This document shows, piece by piece, positions 53,995 through 64,000 of a DNA stretch of 64,000 bases. Numbering within the stretch: position 1 is the first letter of the stretch; each line of letters opens with the position of its first letter. Under the pieces are notes generated by a model that did not search any database, was not told where the DNA came from, and saw only the letters and a list, made by a program, of their open reading frames with translations. The position numbers and the translations under genes are program-made. Origin of the DNA: Pollenia angustigena. Lineage: Eukaryota > Arthropoda > Insecta > Diptera > Polleniidae. Where the stretch lies: NCBI GenBank assembly GCA_930367215.1, contig OV884060.1, positions 208,075,253 to 208,139,252 of the forward strand, written 5' to 3'.

Positions 53995-55166
53995 ACCCTG
54001 CAAATACAATTGGACCACCTGAATGGACTACTCCATTGACTGGTCCGATGTAATGCAAGCATGGACCATGTCGTTGTTAAAAAGTGTTTGTAACGAGACG
54101 ACATGTCTTCGTTTTTTAACGACTACTCCTTTGTACACTGATAGAAAAATGCATCTTCATATTGATGATGCCCTAACATCAGAATTGTGACATCAATGTT
54201 ACTACAAATGGCATCAATGATGAAAAAGTAACATCAATCCAATTACTAACGTCTTCGTACAATTATGTCAGTTTTTACGTGTCATCTATTTTATGACTAT
54301 AGTGACATAATTCGATGGCACATTTTGTATATTTTTAACATTATTTTCATGATAACAATGTATTGTAAGACGCAAAAATTCCTATATTCTATTTTTTTTT
54401 TTTTTTTAATAATTTAGTTAAATACATCAAATTTTTAAAGTAGAATGATTACGAAAACCATATGGGGCATGGTGCTGGTGTCTTATTATTGAGAGTTCTG
54501 CTGTAAACAAAGGTCGTAATTCAACAAACGTGAAACAAACATATGTAACGGGTAAGTAAATAATAATATTCTCTCACTTTGAATTAAGTCAATTCCCATG
54601 ACTTTGCAAAATCAAGGCGCCGCGTTTTCTATTTTCTGTTTTATGCTCTTTTATTACGTACATGTGCAGACACATTGCAGAGAATTTAACAACAAAATAT
54701 GTTAAATTCATCCAATCGCAAAATGTAATAGTATAGGTTGCCGATGGCAGCATTAAATTGATGGTAATGTGTCCTTGCTCCAATATTACTGCGTCATCGC
54801 ACTGAGGACATGTTCGTCATTTCTGTGATTCCGATGTGTCATCCCATTGATGACATATTTTAATTTTTACCCTGATGCCACTTTGGCCAAGCGATGTTAA
54901 GGTTGACATCGCCAGGATGAAAAGTGTCATGGGGTCAAAAACGAAGACACTTGTCATAGTAGTGATGTCAAAATACATCAGCGTTATGACGCCTTTTCTA
55001 TCAGTGTAGTCTAAAGCTGGGTTATATGGTCCTGCCCTAGGACCTCGTAATGTCAAATAGACCATGTTTTTTCCATACGTTTGGGTTACTTTTGGACTAG
55101 TCCTGGGCCCTTGTGGGCTACTCTTTACACGCGTGTTTAGACTGGTCCTATTATTTGCAGGGTAGG
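53995..55166. mobile_element. TIR element with CCCTGCAAATA ends
   Basis: TACCCTGCAAATACAATTGG at the left and, inverted, TACCCTGCAAATAATAGGAC at the right. Outer parts are GGACC-rich; the centre is replaced by the element at 54136-55006. No target duplication could be fixed. Confidence 0.65.
54136..55006. mobile_element. 871-bp element with CACTGATAGAAAA ends
   Basis: CACTGATAGAAAAATGCATC and, inverted, CACTGATAGAAAAGGCGTCA, with TA on both sides (54134-54135 and 55007-55008). Both arms contain many GATGTCA/TGACATC words. CACTG ends recall CACTA/EnSpm-like elements. An ORF inside (54589-54783) is unrecognised. Confidence 0.75.
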
Positions 55167-55199
55167 TATGAATATGTACATACATAATTACAAAAAAAA

Positions 55200-56060
55200 A
55201 AAAAAAAACGCGTGTATAAGCGAGTGTGCGTGTGTTTGTTTTGGGTTGTTTAGCAGCAAATGAATGTATCTTATTGTTTGTGCAAATTCATATAAAAGTA
55301 ACGACGACTAGTAACCGTGATTATAACGATAATAATGAGTTTTAAAAATTTTAAACGAAAACGATGTGTAAATTTTTGATTAATTACAACTTAAAGGGGG
55401 CCAAATAGCGGAACAAAAAGATAAAACAAATTTATTAAAATTTTGTTTTCAATTAAATTTAAAAAAATTATTTTTTTTTATTTAGTAATCAAATGGTTTT
55501 ATATAATTTTGCATGTTTATTAAGTACTTACATAGAAAGGTAGGTAGGTACATACATACATATTTATTATAATTACATGTTTAAGTGATTTTTTATTTTG
55601 CAATAAGATATTTGATACATCACAATGAATACAGTATTCCACGGATAATTACCTCGCTAAAAATGCCAATATTTTTGGGAAATCTTGCGGGGTAAGCATT
55701 TAAACTAATACATTTAACTGCTTCGTTGAGGTAAATCAACGGATACGTTTAAATATCTCAGTGAGGTAATAAAAAGTATTTATTTAAGATACCTTCACTT
55801 TAATGTATAAAAATATGTTATAGATCATATGGAACATAGGAATTTGTACATGTATAAGCCAAATTTAAAAGAGATAGCAATAGAAAACAATGGGATTTGC
55901 TGTCTTATATTTTATCTGTAATGCTCTAAGAGATGTCCTGTCATATCATACCAGTGTTGCATAATTTAAATTTTGAAATGGTACTGAGCTTCAACTAAAA
56001 GAGTATTTTTCCCACCAAATGTTACTTTTTGTTAAAAAAAAAAACAATAATTTATAAAAA
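55200..56060. other. no recognised genes
   Basis: AT-rich with a GTAGGTAGGTACATACATAC microsatellite (55540-55562). Confidence 0.35.
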
Positions 56061-56808
56061 CAAGTAAGAGTGCTATATTCGGCTATGCCGAATCTTATAT
56101 ACCCTTCACCATGATGAGATAAGAACAAAAAGTTATATACATAAATAACGTTCTTTTCATTTCGTCATGCCGAAGAATATATGTACCTAAGCCCGTTTCC
56201 ACTTTATTCAAATTTGATGTTTGAAATTCGTTTTATAATCTTAAAATCGTTTTTTAGAACATAAAAATTAAATTAAATAAAGGAAAAAAAATTCTTTTTG
56301 GGATTCGAGCTGTAAATATCATCAGTCTCAGGAGAGAACTCGGCTACACATGCTTTTACTGAAGAAGAGTTAAATTAAAATATATTGAGTCTATGAGTTT
56401 GTTTCTTTATTTGAGCGGCATATCATATACATGCTTTAATGTGTATGTGTATGCGTATGCGTAACATCTAGTCTAATTGGACCTTTAAGGGAAAAAATTT
56501 GAGGCAGTCGTGGTTTTTTACTCATATCTCAGCCATTTGTGGACCGATCTTGCTGAATTTCAATAGCAAACAATTCCGGACCATATGTGACATAAATGTA
56601 TAATAACCTGGCCCCCATCATATATGGGGTCTTCGGAAAATCCATTTCAACGGACAGACGGACATCGTCAAATCAACTTCGCTCCTCATAAGGACCCAGA
56701 ATATATATACTTTATAGAGTCTAACATCAATATTATAAAAATTACAAACGGAATGACAAACTTATATATGTATACCCTTTTCACCACCTGTGGATAAGGG
56801 TATAATAA
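56061..56808 (+). repeat. dispersed fly repeat, third copy
   Basis: CAAGTAAGAGTGCTATATTC at the head, GGACAGACGGACATCG and TATATATACTTTATAGAGTC in the middle, and GGATAAGGGTATAATAAA at the end, like the other copies. Confidence 0.6.
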
Positions 56809-57267
56809 ATGGAACAAAAATATTTTATTGGAATTCATTTATCTAAGTATTTAATGGCGAACAGTATTTATATTTAAGGTACACATGTAAATAATATTTC
56901 TTTTATACATAAGCGTCAAGCGCCCCATCCATTTACAATAATATTGTATATGTTATTCGCCATATTATTTCTATATGGCCCCATATTATTCATAAGTGGC
57001 ACAATGGTTTAAATTAAAATATGGCGCAACTCTTATTTAAAAAAAAAAAACATAACATTTAAAGCAAAACAACATAGTACAGTGTTGCAAACACTTTTCA
57101 CAAAATATAGCTTTTCTGATTTCGATTCTTACCAACATATTGTTCACCTTCGAATATTACAAACCCATTGGCGATATAATTGAACAGTTTATATTGAAAG
57201 TGTAAGAGCCGTTTAAGGTACGTTTTTTCAGTATTAAAAAAATATATTTGAAATAGTTCATATATTT

Positions 57268-58623
57268 GAGGCGCTCAGCGCCAAAACGGCCTAACCCTCA
57301 TTTTCAAAAAAATCAAACTGACTATGCTGATGTAACCGGAACCTTCTGAAATAAATATTAAAAAAACTCCCTATTGCATAGTATAATACTAGGTTATACT
57401 ACCTGCTGAAAACTGTTTTTCCTCTATGCAAAGTTCAAAAAAATGTGGATGCCATAATGGCCTAAGCCGCTTAGGCCAAATCGAATCCTAGAAATAAAAA
57501 ATATGTGTGGGTTAGGCTAAAAACGTATGTTAAAGTAAAAACCATAGTTTAAGTAATAAAGTTTAATTACGCCATCACCTGTTGCGATTTTTGTTCCAAA
57601 ATGCATTTTAATCAACCTTGGTTTCATAGTTTGTTTTGATTGTTGCTTCTACCCATTAAATGTCAAACTGAAATTTTGAATAGCTCGTTAAATAGTTATT
57701 TTTGTTTAAATAATAAATCCACTATTTTGTCAAAGGTAAGTTCATAAGATCTATTGAAGTGTGTTATCAGTTTAAGTTTAGTATTTAGTTTTAGGTATTA
57801 GCAAGAAAAAAAAATAGTACGTGAATACACATGTCTGATGCTGACTCCATGAGTTTACAAGACTTCGAAAATTCTGGATCGGAGTATGTCCCAACACCAA
57901 GTGGTGTTGGGCCATCGGGACTTGCGGCAACATAATCCCAGATCGGAATAACAGAAAATGAAAGCAGGTCAGCTGAACCAGATATAGAAGTTGAAAGCAG
58001 CAATGAATTGAAAATATCTACTAGAAAACGGATTGCCAAGAAATCTAACTGGAAAAAACACGTAAGTAAAGTTTAGAGAAATTCTGGAAAATCGTATAAA
58101 ACTGTGAAAGGAGTTATGAAGCCAGCTAAAACACTTAATGCACTTGAATGCCCATGTCCGTTAAAATGTCATCAGCATTTCAGTGAGAATAATTTAAAAA
58201 CAAATTCGATAGCCAAAGAAGAAGGAAGATATTCAGGAAGAAGACGAAAAACTATTATTATTAATTTGTATTATTTAAAACGCTAAAAATTATTTTTATT
58301 ATTTATCTGAAGAAATTTTGTATGTTTTAATAAATGGAGCCAAAATGGCCTAACCCTCAGTTCTTTTCAATATATCAATATATCAATATATCAATGAATT
58401 CCAAAATGGCCTAAGCCACTTTAATTTTTGTATTAACTGTTGAAAACTGTCTTTATCTAAGTTAATTAAGACCTAATAAATAACCTAAAACAAATATTAC
58501 AACTAATATTTATTAACGATTAATAAAAAAAAAATAAAAATATTTTAAAAACTTATTTTCTTTTAACTTGTTTTTCTTAGAACCATTTTTTTGGGCTTAG
58601 GCCGTTTTGGCGCTGAGCGTCTC
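57268..58623. mobile_element. 1.36-kb element with GAGGCGCTCAGCGCC ends and GGCCTAA repeats
   Basis: GAGGCGCTCAGCGCCAAAAC and, inverted, GAGACGCTCAGCGCCAAAAC, each followed by GGCCTAA; 26 of 27 end bases match. ATTT flanks both sides (57264-57267 and 58624-58627). AAAATGGCCTAA-type words recur inside both ends (57290, 57460, 58345, 58395), likely binding sites. Contains a decayed coding part. Confidence 0.82.
57831..58286 (+). pseudogene. N-terminal part of a transposon protein, two in-frame stops
   Basis: One frame from ATG 57831 reads MSDADSMSLQDFENSGSEYV, stop, ITENESRSAEPDIEVESSNE with RKRIAKKSNWKKHVSKV, stop, RNSGKSYKTVKGVMKPAKTL and ECPCPLKCHQHFSENN. The NWKK..RNSGK.Y...CPLKC signature occurs, to my knowledge, in a multi-copy insect transposon-like protein family. 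The rest of the protein is deleted. Confidence 0.68.
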
Positions 58624-58627
58624 ATTT

Positions 58628-59642
58628 ATGAATAAGAAAATAAATTAAAAATGTTATTTTTGTCAATATAAATTAATACTGGTTTTTATGTTTAAATTTT
58701 AACTTTTGCAAAGTTACCTCATTCAGACTTTTACATATGTATATACTTAGAACTTAGTTCCAAAAAAAGTTTAAAACAATAATGTTTAAAAATAAAGATT
58801 TTAATTCAGTGTTTTAAGATAAAGCAAATTTACTTTAAGAAATCATAAGAAATATTATAACTACAACAGCAACTACCAGTTGATTTTAATAGATCTTTAG
58901 TTTTTATCAAACTTGAAACAGTTTCTATATGTATACGATTTCTTCCTTTGCTTTTTACATCATTTTGCATTTGAAAAAGTGCGTTCAATTGATGCTCAGA
59001 AATGTGGTATCGAAAAAATACCAAAAGCAATATATGAAAGGTCAGCAAACATGAGTTTCGTTCTAAATATTGGCGTTATCTAAATAATGCTTTATTTCTG
59101 AAAGATTCGCTAGAAAACGGAATTGAGAATTGATATTATCATAGTTTTCTTTATCGTTTGTAAATAACATTAATAACAACAGTATTATGCTATTAGTTTT
59201 TCCGGAAACAATATTTTCTGGATTGAAGCTGAATATCACTTTTAAAGTTTTATGTTCAAAACCAAATTTTGTTGTAAGAACAAATATCCCATTCTGGAAA
59301 GCAAAATATTTATCCTGCCGTCCACGCTTTGCATTTCAATATTTACGTCGCTTATTATTTTTAAAATACAACAACATAAATTTTGCAACCAGCACATGAT
59401 AACCTAAGCCTGCTATCGAAATGATCACATCACCTTAAAAAAGCTCAAAGGATAAAAAAAAGTACTGAAAACAACGCGGGGGTACTGCAGTATTTTTAAT
59501 ATGAAAAAGTACTGAAAAAAGTACCAAAGTACTGAATTTTACAACACTGTATCATACTAACAAAAGCGAATGCATACATACCTACAAACTTATGATCAGG
59601 GAAACCGTAAATACGCAGTTGCATGTTTTTTTTGTGCGAGTA
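58628..59642. other. no recognised content
   Basis: AT-rich; open frames at 58830-59048 (minus) and 59187-59399 (plus) are not recognisable. Confidence 0.35.
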
Positions 59643-60331
59643 ATACCGTGTTCAGATATACCTTTTTTATTGAGTCAATATTCGGTTAATTGACATAATT
59701 ATCTTTCTGTTCACATATACACAATTTAGCTAACTCAATTTATATTACTACTACATACAACATTCAACGTAAACAAAAAGGTACATGTATAAGAAAATGT
59801 TAACAACTTTTGACATTTTTAAGGAATAAACATCTGGGGTCTAATCACCGCATACGATATCGAGCAAAATTGATCGAAATTATTTATTTTGGTATCATGA
59901 AACTCGATATCGAATGAAATGTATTGAATTTGAAATTATAGCATTCGATATCGAGTAACTCGTCATTACATTTATGGAGCTTTCATTCGATACGTCAGTG
60001 TCTATCATATACAAAAAAATTCGAAAGTTTATTCGATACGATAGTATCGAATGCGTTGATTAGACCCCTGGTTTTTTTCGCAGACCAAATGGATGGGCCT
60101 TTTTTTTTTTGTTGTAATTTCAATTGCCAAATGTCAAAACACTGTTTAGTAAGTTGTGTTTTGCTTAATAAACACACTTGTTACAGTGTCGCATTTTAAT
60201 TTTACTCAATATTTATAACAATTTCGTATTAATTGAGCAATAACTAAATTGCAATTTTGTATGGAAAATTGAGCTCAATAATGGCATTTATTGCGTAAAA
60301 CTCAATTAAGGTGCATATCTGAACATGGTAT
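59643..60331. mobile_element. 689-bp TIR element, ATACCGTGTTCAGATAT ends
   Basis: ATACCGTGTTCAGATATACC and, inverted, ATACCATGTTCAGATATGCA, with TA on both sides. The arms continue into TTGAGTCAAT/TTGAGTTTTA. TA duplications fit Tc1/mariner-type MITEs. It contains the next element. Confidence 0.78.
59837..60067. mobile_element. 231-bp MITE, GGGTCTAATCA ends, nested
   Basis: GGGTCTAATCACCGCATACG and, inverted, GGGTCTAATCAACGCATTCG; CTG on both sides (59834-59836 and 60068-60070). The centre is full of TCGATATCGA-like palindromes. Confidence 0.78.
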
Positions 60332-60614
60332 TATGAAGGAAAAACAATATACATATTTATCTGTTTTTAGAGCTTTTTATGAATTAAGGCATCGATTTGT
60401 TAGTGAATAATTTGCCTGTTTTAGCCATTGCTGCATTTTTGTTGTTAAAAGAACATTTTCAAAGTTTGTAGCGCATATTTCACGTTTTTTAATTATACTT
60501 AAATATGTTAATGTTCAGCGAATAAAAAAATTTGTTTAAATTCTGGTTAACAGATGAATTAGGGCTGATGTTGATTTGAATAAAACACAAATTACACAGT
60601 GTTACAAAATTGAA

Positions 60615-61822
60615 TGAAATATAAAAACCTGGGACCGGATATTATTTTTCTTGTAGGGCTTGTCGACCAAAACAAGATTCCAATAGTGAAATATACCGGA
60701 CACCTCCAAAATCCGGATTTACGGGTAAAAAACCGGTTTTTGTACCTTTGCGCACTTATAAGCCTGTAATTTTGTTGATAATGATCCGATTTTTAATTTC
60801 TTACTAGATTTGGAAAGAAGAAACTGAGATCTTTCGAACAGTGTATAATCGACAGATTTGCTCGTTGTCGGTAGATCATTACTTACAGGTATCGGTTTTG
60901 TTACAGTTACAACATTTGCGTACTTAATGTTTTTGCGTGTTTTAAAACTGTATTGTTTTTAAAATCACGCAGGTGAGTGATATCAGTAAATGAGCCAAAA
61001 ATTTTTTACAATTGTCACACATTTTGTATATAATTTTAATTTAAATTGCACACGATTTTTATTAAATTGCAAACGTTTTTTTAAATACACAGATTCAAAG
61101 TGAAAAAGAAGACATTAACAAAACGTCATATTAAAAAAAAAAACAATAATTTTACATGAGTAAAGCTCTCATTACAAATATTTGTTGTAAATCTAAGTTG
61201 TGTTTAGGCTAACAGTGATTTGTAATTTTAAAGAAAGTGCGTAAAAAGAACACGAAAAAAAACAAAATTTTTGAATGACTTAAACTCTCATTACAAATTT
61301 TTTTGTGTTTAGGATAACATTGATTAATTGATTAATAAAATTTTTATAAAATGTTTAAAAGTTTTTTTTTTCATGAAAAGTTAAATAACTCAGTCAATTA
61401 CTTATCTATTTTAAAACCCAAATATGCGTTGTAATCGTTAATAAACGTACTTTTTGAATAAACTCAATAGTATTACAGTTTCTTAAGAAAATAATGTATA
61501 AAAACGTCACCAAATTTGAAATTTTTTTGAAAAATCTACAAAATTTGTGTTTGCTCGACAATTACACCCAAATTTCTCCAGTCTTCTTAATCAAATTATA
61601 TATCGTTCGAAAGATCTCAGTTTCTTCTTTCCAAATCTATTATGCAATTGAAAATCGGATCATTATCAACAAAATTACAAGCTTATAACTGCGCAAAGGT
61701 ACAAAAACCGGTTTTTTACCCGTAAATCCGGATTTTGGAGGTGTCCGGCATATTTCACTATTGGAATCTTGTTTTACTCGACAAGCCCTACAAGAAAAAT
61801 GATATCCGGTCCCAGGTTTTTT
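60615..61822. mobile_element. foldback element with arms of about 200 bp, CCTGGGACCGG tips
   Basis: Left arm about 60623-60835 and right arm about 61600-61818 are inverted copies, from AAAACCTGGGACCGGATA at the tips to GATCTTTCGAA at the inner ends. The loop of about 780 bp is AT-rich and includes a diverged direct repeat around CTCTCATTACAAATATTTGT. No coding sequence. Confidence 0.82.
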
Positions 61823-62430
61823 GGACTGTCTCACCGTGTTATTTAGGAAATTATTGTCATTTCTTTTAATTATGATAAATTGGTATGGTTCAATTACACT
61901 GTGTCACGGAAAAATAACCATATACGGACACCACTATGTGATAAAAGACAAAAAAAAAAAGTTTTGGCCAAAGTCATGCACTTTTTTTTATGGGTCCCCA
62001 AAGATTTGGGGCCTCGGTGTAATTTTTGCAAAAAAAAAGTGATAATTTTCTCAGGCTCATATCTTGCAAACCGTTCAGAATTTTGATTTACCCTCTGAGA
62101 CAAAGTTGTAGCTCTTGCCATAAAGAACCACAACATAAAAACATATAAAATCAAAAAAATTTCATCTTCAAAATCAAAATCGCAAAAAACTTTAAAAAAT
62201 TCGATTTTTTTTAATTTTTTTCCCCCTGTTCTGGTTCATAGGTAGCAAGCCGCTCAAAATTGAAGGAATCAACCAACTACAAAAATGTTTTTAACGATCA
62301 TTTCTGAAATAATACCGAACATAGAAATTAAATATTTTTCATAACGCAATCATTAACAAAATTGTTTTTAGCAGAGAGCAAAAAAGTAGTGCTTCCAAGT
62401 GGGAATTCGCCATATAAAAATCATGCCTCA
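61823..62430. other. non-coding, unrecognised
   Basis: Contains several A-rich runs and a GGGTCCCCAAAGATTTGGGG local palindrome (61998-62013). No frames or ends assigned. Confidence 0.35.
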
Positions 62431-62434
62431 TGTA

Positions 62435-62770
62435 AGCAGGTTTGTAAGGGGGAATTGTGCTTCTCTCCCTTACAAAACTGCTTACCAGTAAGTCTGTGTT
62501 CATATGGCTCATGTCTTATTGACAAGATTGCTACTTTATAGGCGAGAGCGACGAGGGGAAAAGAAACGCGTACACAGATGCATGTACTGTCTTTACGTTT
62601 TGCTTTCTTATTCGTTGTTTAATTTTGTTTTTGTTTTCAATATCAAATAAAACAAAATAAAAAACATGGCGTCAACATGACATGAATCATTTGAACGCCA
62701 ATTCATGTTCAAAGAAGAAAAAGGAAGAATCTTGTCAATAAGAAATAAGCCGTATAAACACAGACTAAGC
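62435..62770. repeat. two adjacent inverted repeats
   Basis: TAAGCAGGTTTGTAAGGG pairs with CCCTTACAAAACTGCTTA (62436-62487). Next to it, AGTCTGTGTTCATATGGCTC with TCTTATTGACAAGATT (about 62491-62531) pairs with the inverted block near 62729-62768 (GAATCTTGTCAATAAGA to AAACACAGACT). Confidence 0.65.
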
Positions 62771-63580
62771 TCCATTTTTTACTGGGACCATATTTGTAAT
62801 ACGATAATATTTTCTGGATAATTTTTGTTTTTACTTGGCATAACTTTAATTCAATTTGTGTGTGTTTTTAAAGATTCACTGTGGCAGTATAGTTCGTACT
62901 TATGTATGTATAGGTATATGTATGTAGGTATGCATGCGCCTATGCATATCTGTATTGTTATTTAATCATTCATTCTGTACTTTGTAAAGACTTTTGAACT
63001 GTCAATTAATTTAAAATAATGATTTTTGCATTGATTTACATATAAAGATAACAAAACCTTTCTTTTAAATTTTATCTTTGAATAAAATCTTAACAACATC
63101 TTTAGTGTTATTAAAATAAAAAAAAATCGATTTATAACGGAAAAATCCTTTTTAACTAATTAATTAATTAAACATTAACCTTAACTTGTGTTGTATATTC
63201 TGTAAAATGAGACATTCTTATTTAGAGTTTGATTTTAATAGTTTTGTTTGTTTTTATTTGGAATAAGAAGAACAAGAAGGGGAGTTAATACGGAAGTAAT
63301 TGAAGATGTATGTTGTACTGCGGTACTTGCATGTTGTTGTTTTATTTATGATACACATATGTACCTACATACATACATAGTATGTATATTAACATGAATG
63401 TAAGTATGAAGGTACAAGAATATGGAGAATTATACCTAAACCGATTTGGTTAATTTTCACTTCCAGTGTTCTACTAAGTTTACTTAAGATGAAAGTAGAA
63501 AAATACAGTTTATAGATTATAAAGCCATGTCATCAATCAACATCTTTCTTCATCTTTTAAAGATGTTCCTATCTCATGTT
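62771..63580. other. no recognised content
   Basis: AT-rich with a GTATGTATAGGTATATGTAT microsatellite (62902-62930) and CATACATACATAG runs. Confidence 0.35.
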
Positions 63581-64000
63581 ATTATACCCTCCACCAGCAT
63601 TAGTTGTGAAGAGGGTATACTAAGTTTGTCATTCCTTATGAAACGTTTTTATTATTCATCTTAGACCCCATAAAGTACATATATTCTGGGTCCTTGAGTA
63701 ACTCTAATTCGATTAAGCCATGTCCGTCTGTCTGTCCGTCTGTTGAAAACACGCTCACTTTCGAAAAACTCAAAAGAAATAAACAAACTTGGTGTCAAAA
63801 TGTGGAACCACCACCTAAAAAAATTGATAATTTTGTTAAAAAAACTAACATAAATGGTGGAAAAATGCACAGAATGATATAAAATTTGGAAAAATTCGTT
63901 TTATTCGCTGTAAAATTTCGTGAAGATCGGTTCATAATTTACCCTAGGCCCCATACAAGCCCTACTCCAGGAAAACAGTATAAAACGACTAAAACCCTAA
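63581..64000 (-). repeat. dispersed fly repeat, fourth copy, runs off the window
   Basis: In inverse orientation it begins with ATTATACCCTCCACCAGCAT and includes GTCCGTCTGTCTGTCCGTCT and CATATATTCTGGGTCC, as in the copy at 56061-56808. Confidence 0.6.

Overview
The window looks like nuclear DNA of a higher (cyclorrhaphan, probably calyptrate) fly. It is very AT-rich, its introns are short and GT-AG, its proteins carry long Q, N, S and A tracts, and non-coding sequence is crowded with small inverted-repeat transposons. I recognise one host gene: the fly BAZ2-type chromatin-remodelling subunit toutatis (tou). It lies on the minus strand, starts near 27293 and runs off the left edge. I could join 16 coding exons in frame (about 3,310 codons in the long form). 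In order they encode an Ala/Gly/Ser/Gln-rich N-terminus, a TAM/MBD-like domain, a basic coiled coil, a DDT domain, WHIM motifs, a Lys-rich insert that appears optional, two PHD fingers and the first half of a bromodomain. The rest of the bromodomain must lie beyond position 1.

The 13.3 kb intron between exons 12 and 13 (4362-17686) is a transposon sink. It holds a MITE family with CAAGGCGAA ends and 8-bp target duplications, one member of which carries a decayed, intronless piece of the splicing-factor gene CWF19L2. It also holds LINE tails with RNase H, an RTE-like LINE piece, a Helitron-like end, a hAT-like CAGTGTT element and a tRNA-derived repeat with another element inside it.

Right of tou (28-64 kb) I see no host protein gene, only layers of mobile DNA. 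Clear nests are: 28.2-31.9 kb (an AGTCGGCA-rich element holding a hAT-type MITE, which holds a 3-bp-TSD MITE, plus Jockey remains); 33.0-36.0 kb (a TTAA MITE, holding a hAT-like element, holding a second hAT-like element, which holds a Penelope-like GIY-YIG piece and a CAAGGCGAA-type MITE); and 39.7-45.6 kb (a pogo-like element, holding a mariner, holding an element with about 520-bp inverted arms).

That innermost element (40045-43679) is the most interesting object. It has CACAGTACAAC ends, a TTA target duplication and one apparently intact two-exon gene for a 622-residue protein with three CxxC pairs and conserved-looking acidic residues. I propose that it is a candidate autonomous transposon of a type I cannot assign. 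Further right are more mariners, a tandem pair of SINE-like repeats (52.6-53.5 kb), a CACTG element (54.1-55.0 kb), a GGCCTAA element with a decayed coding region (57.3-58.6 kb), and foldback elements to 62.8 kb. No tRNA, rRNA or CRISPR was seen.
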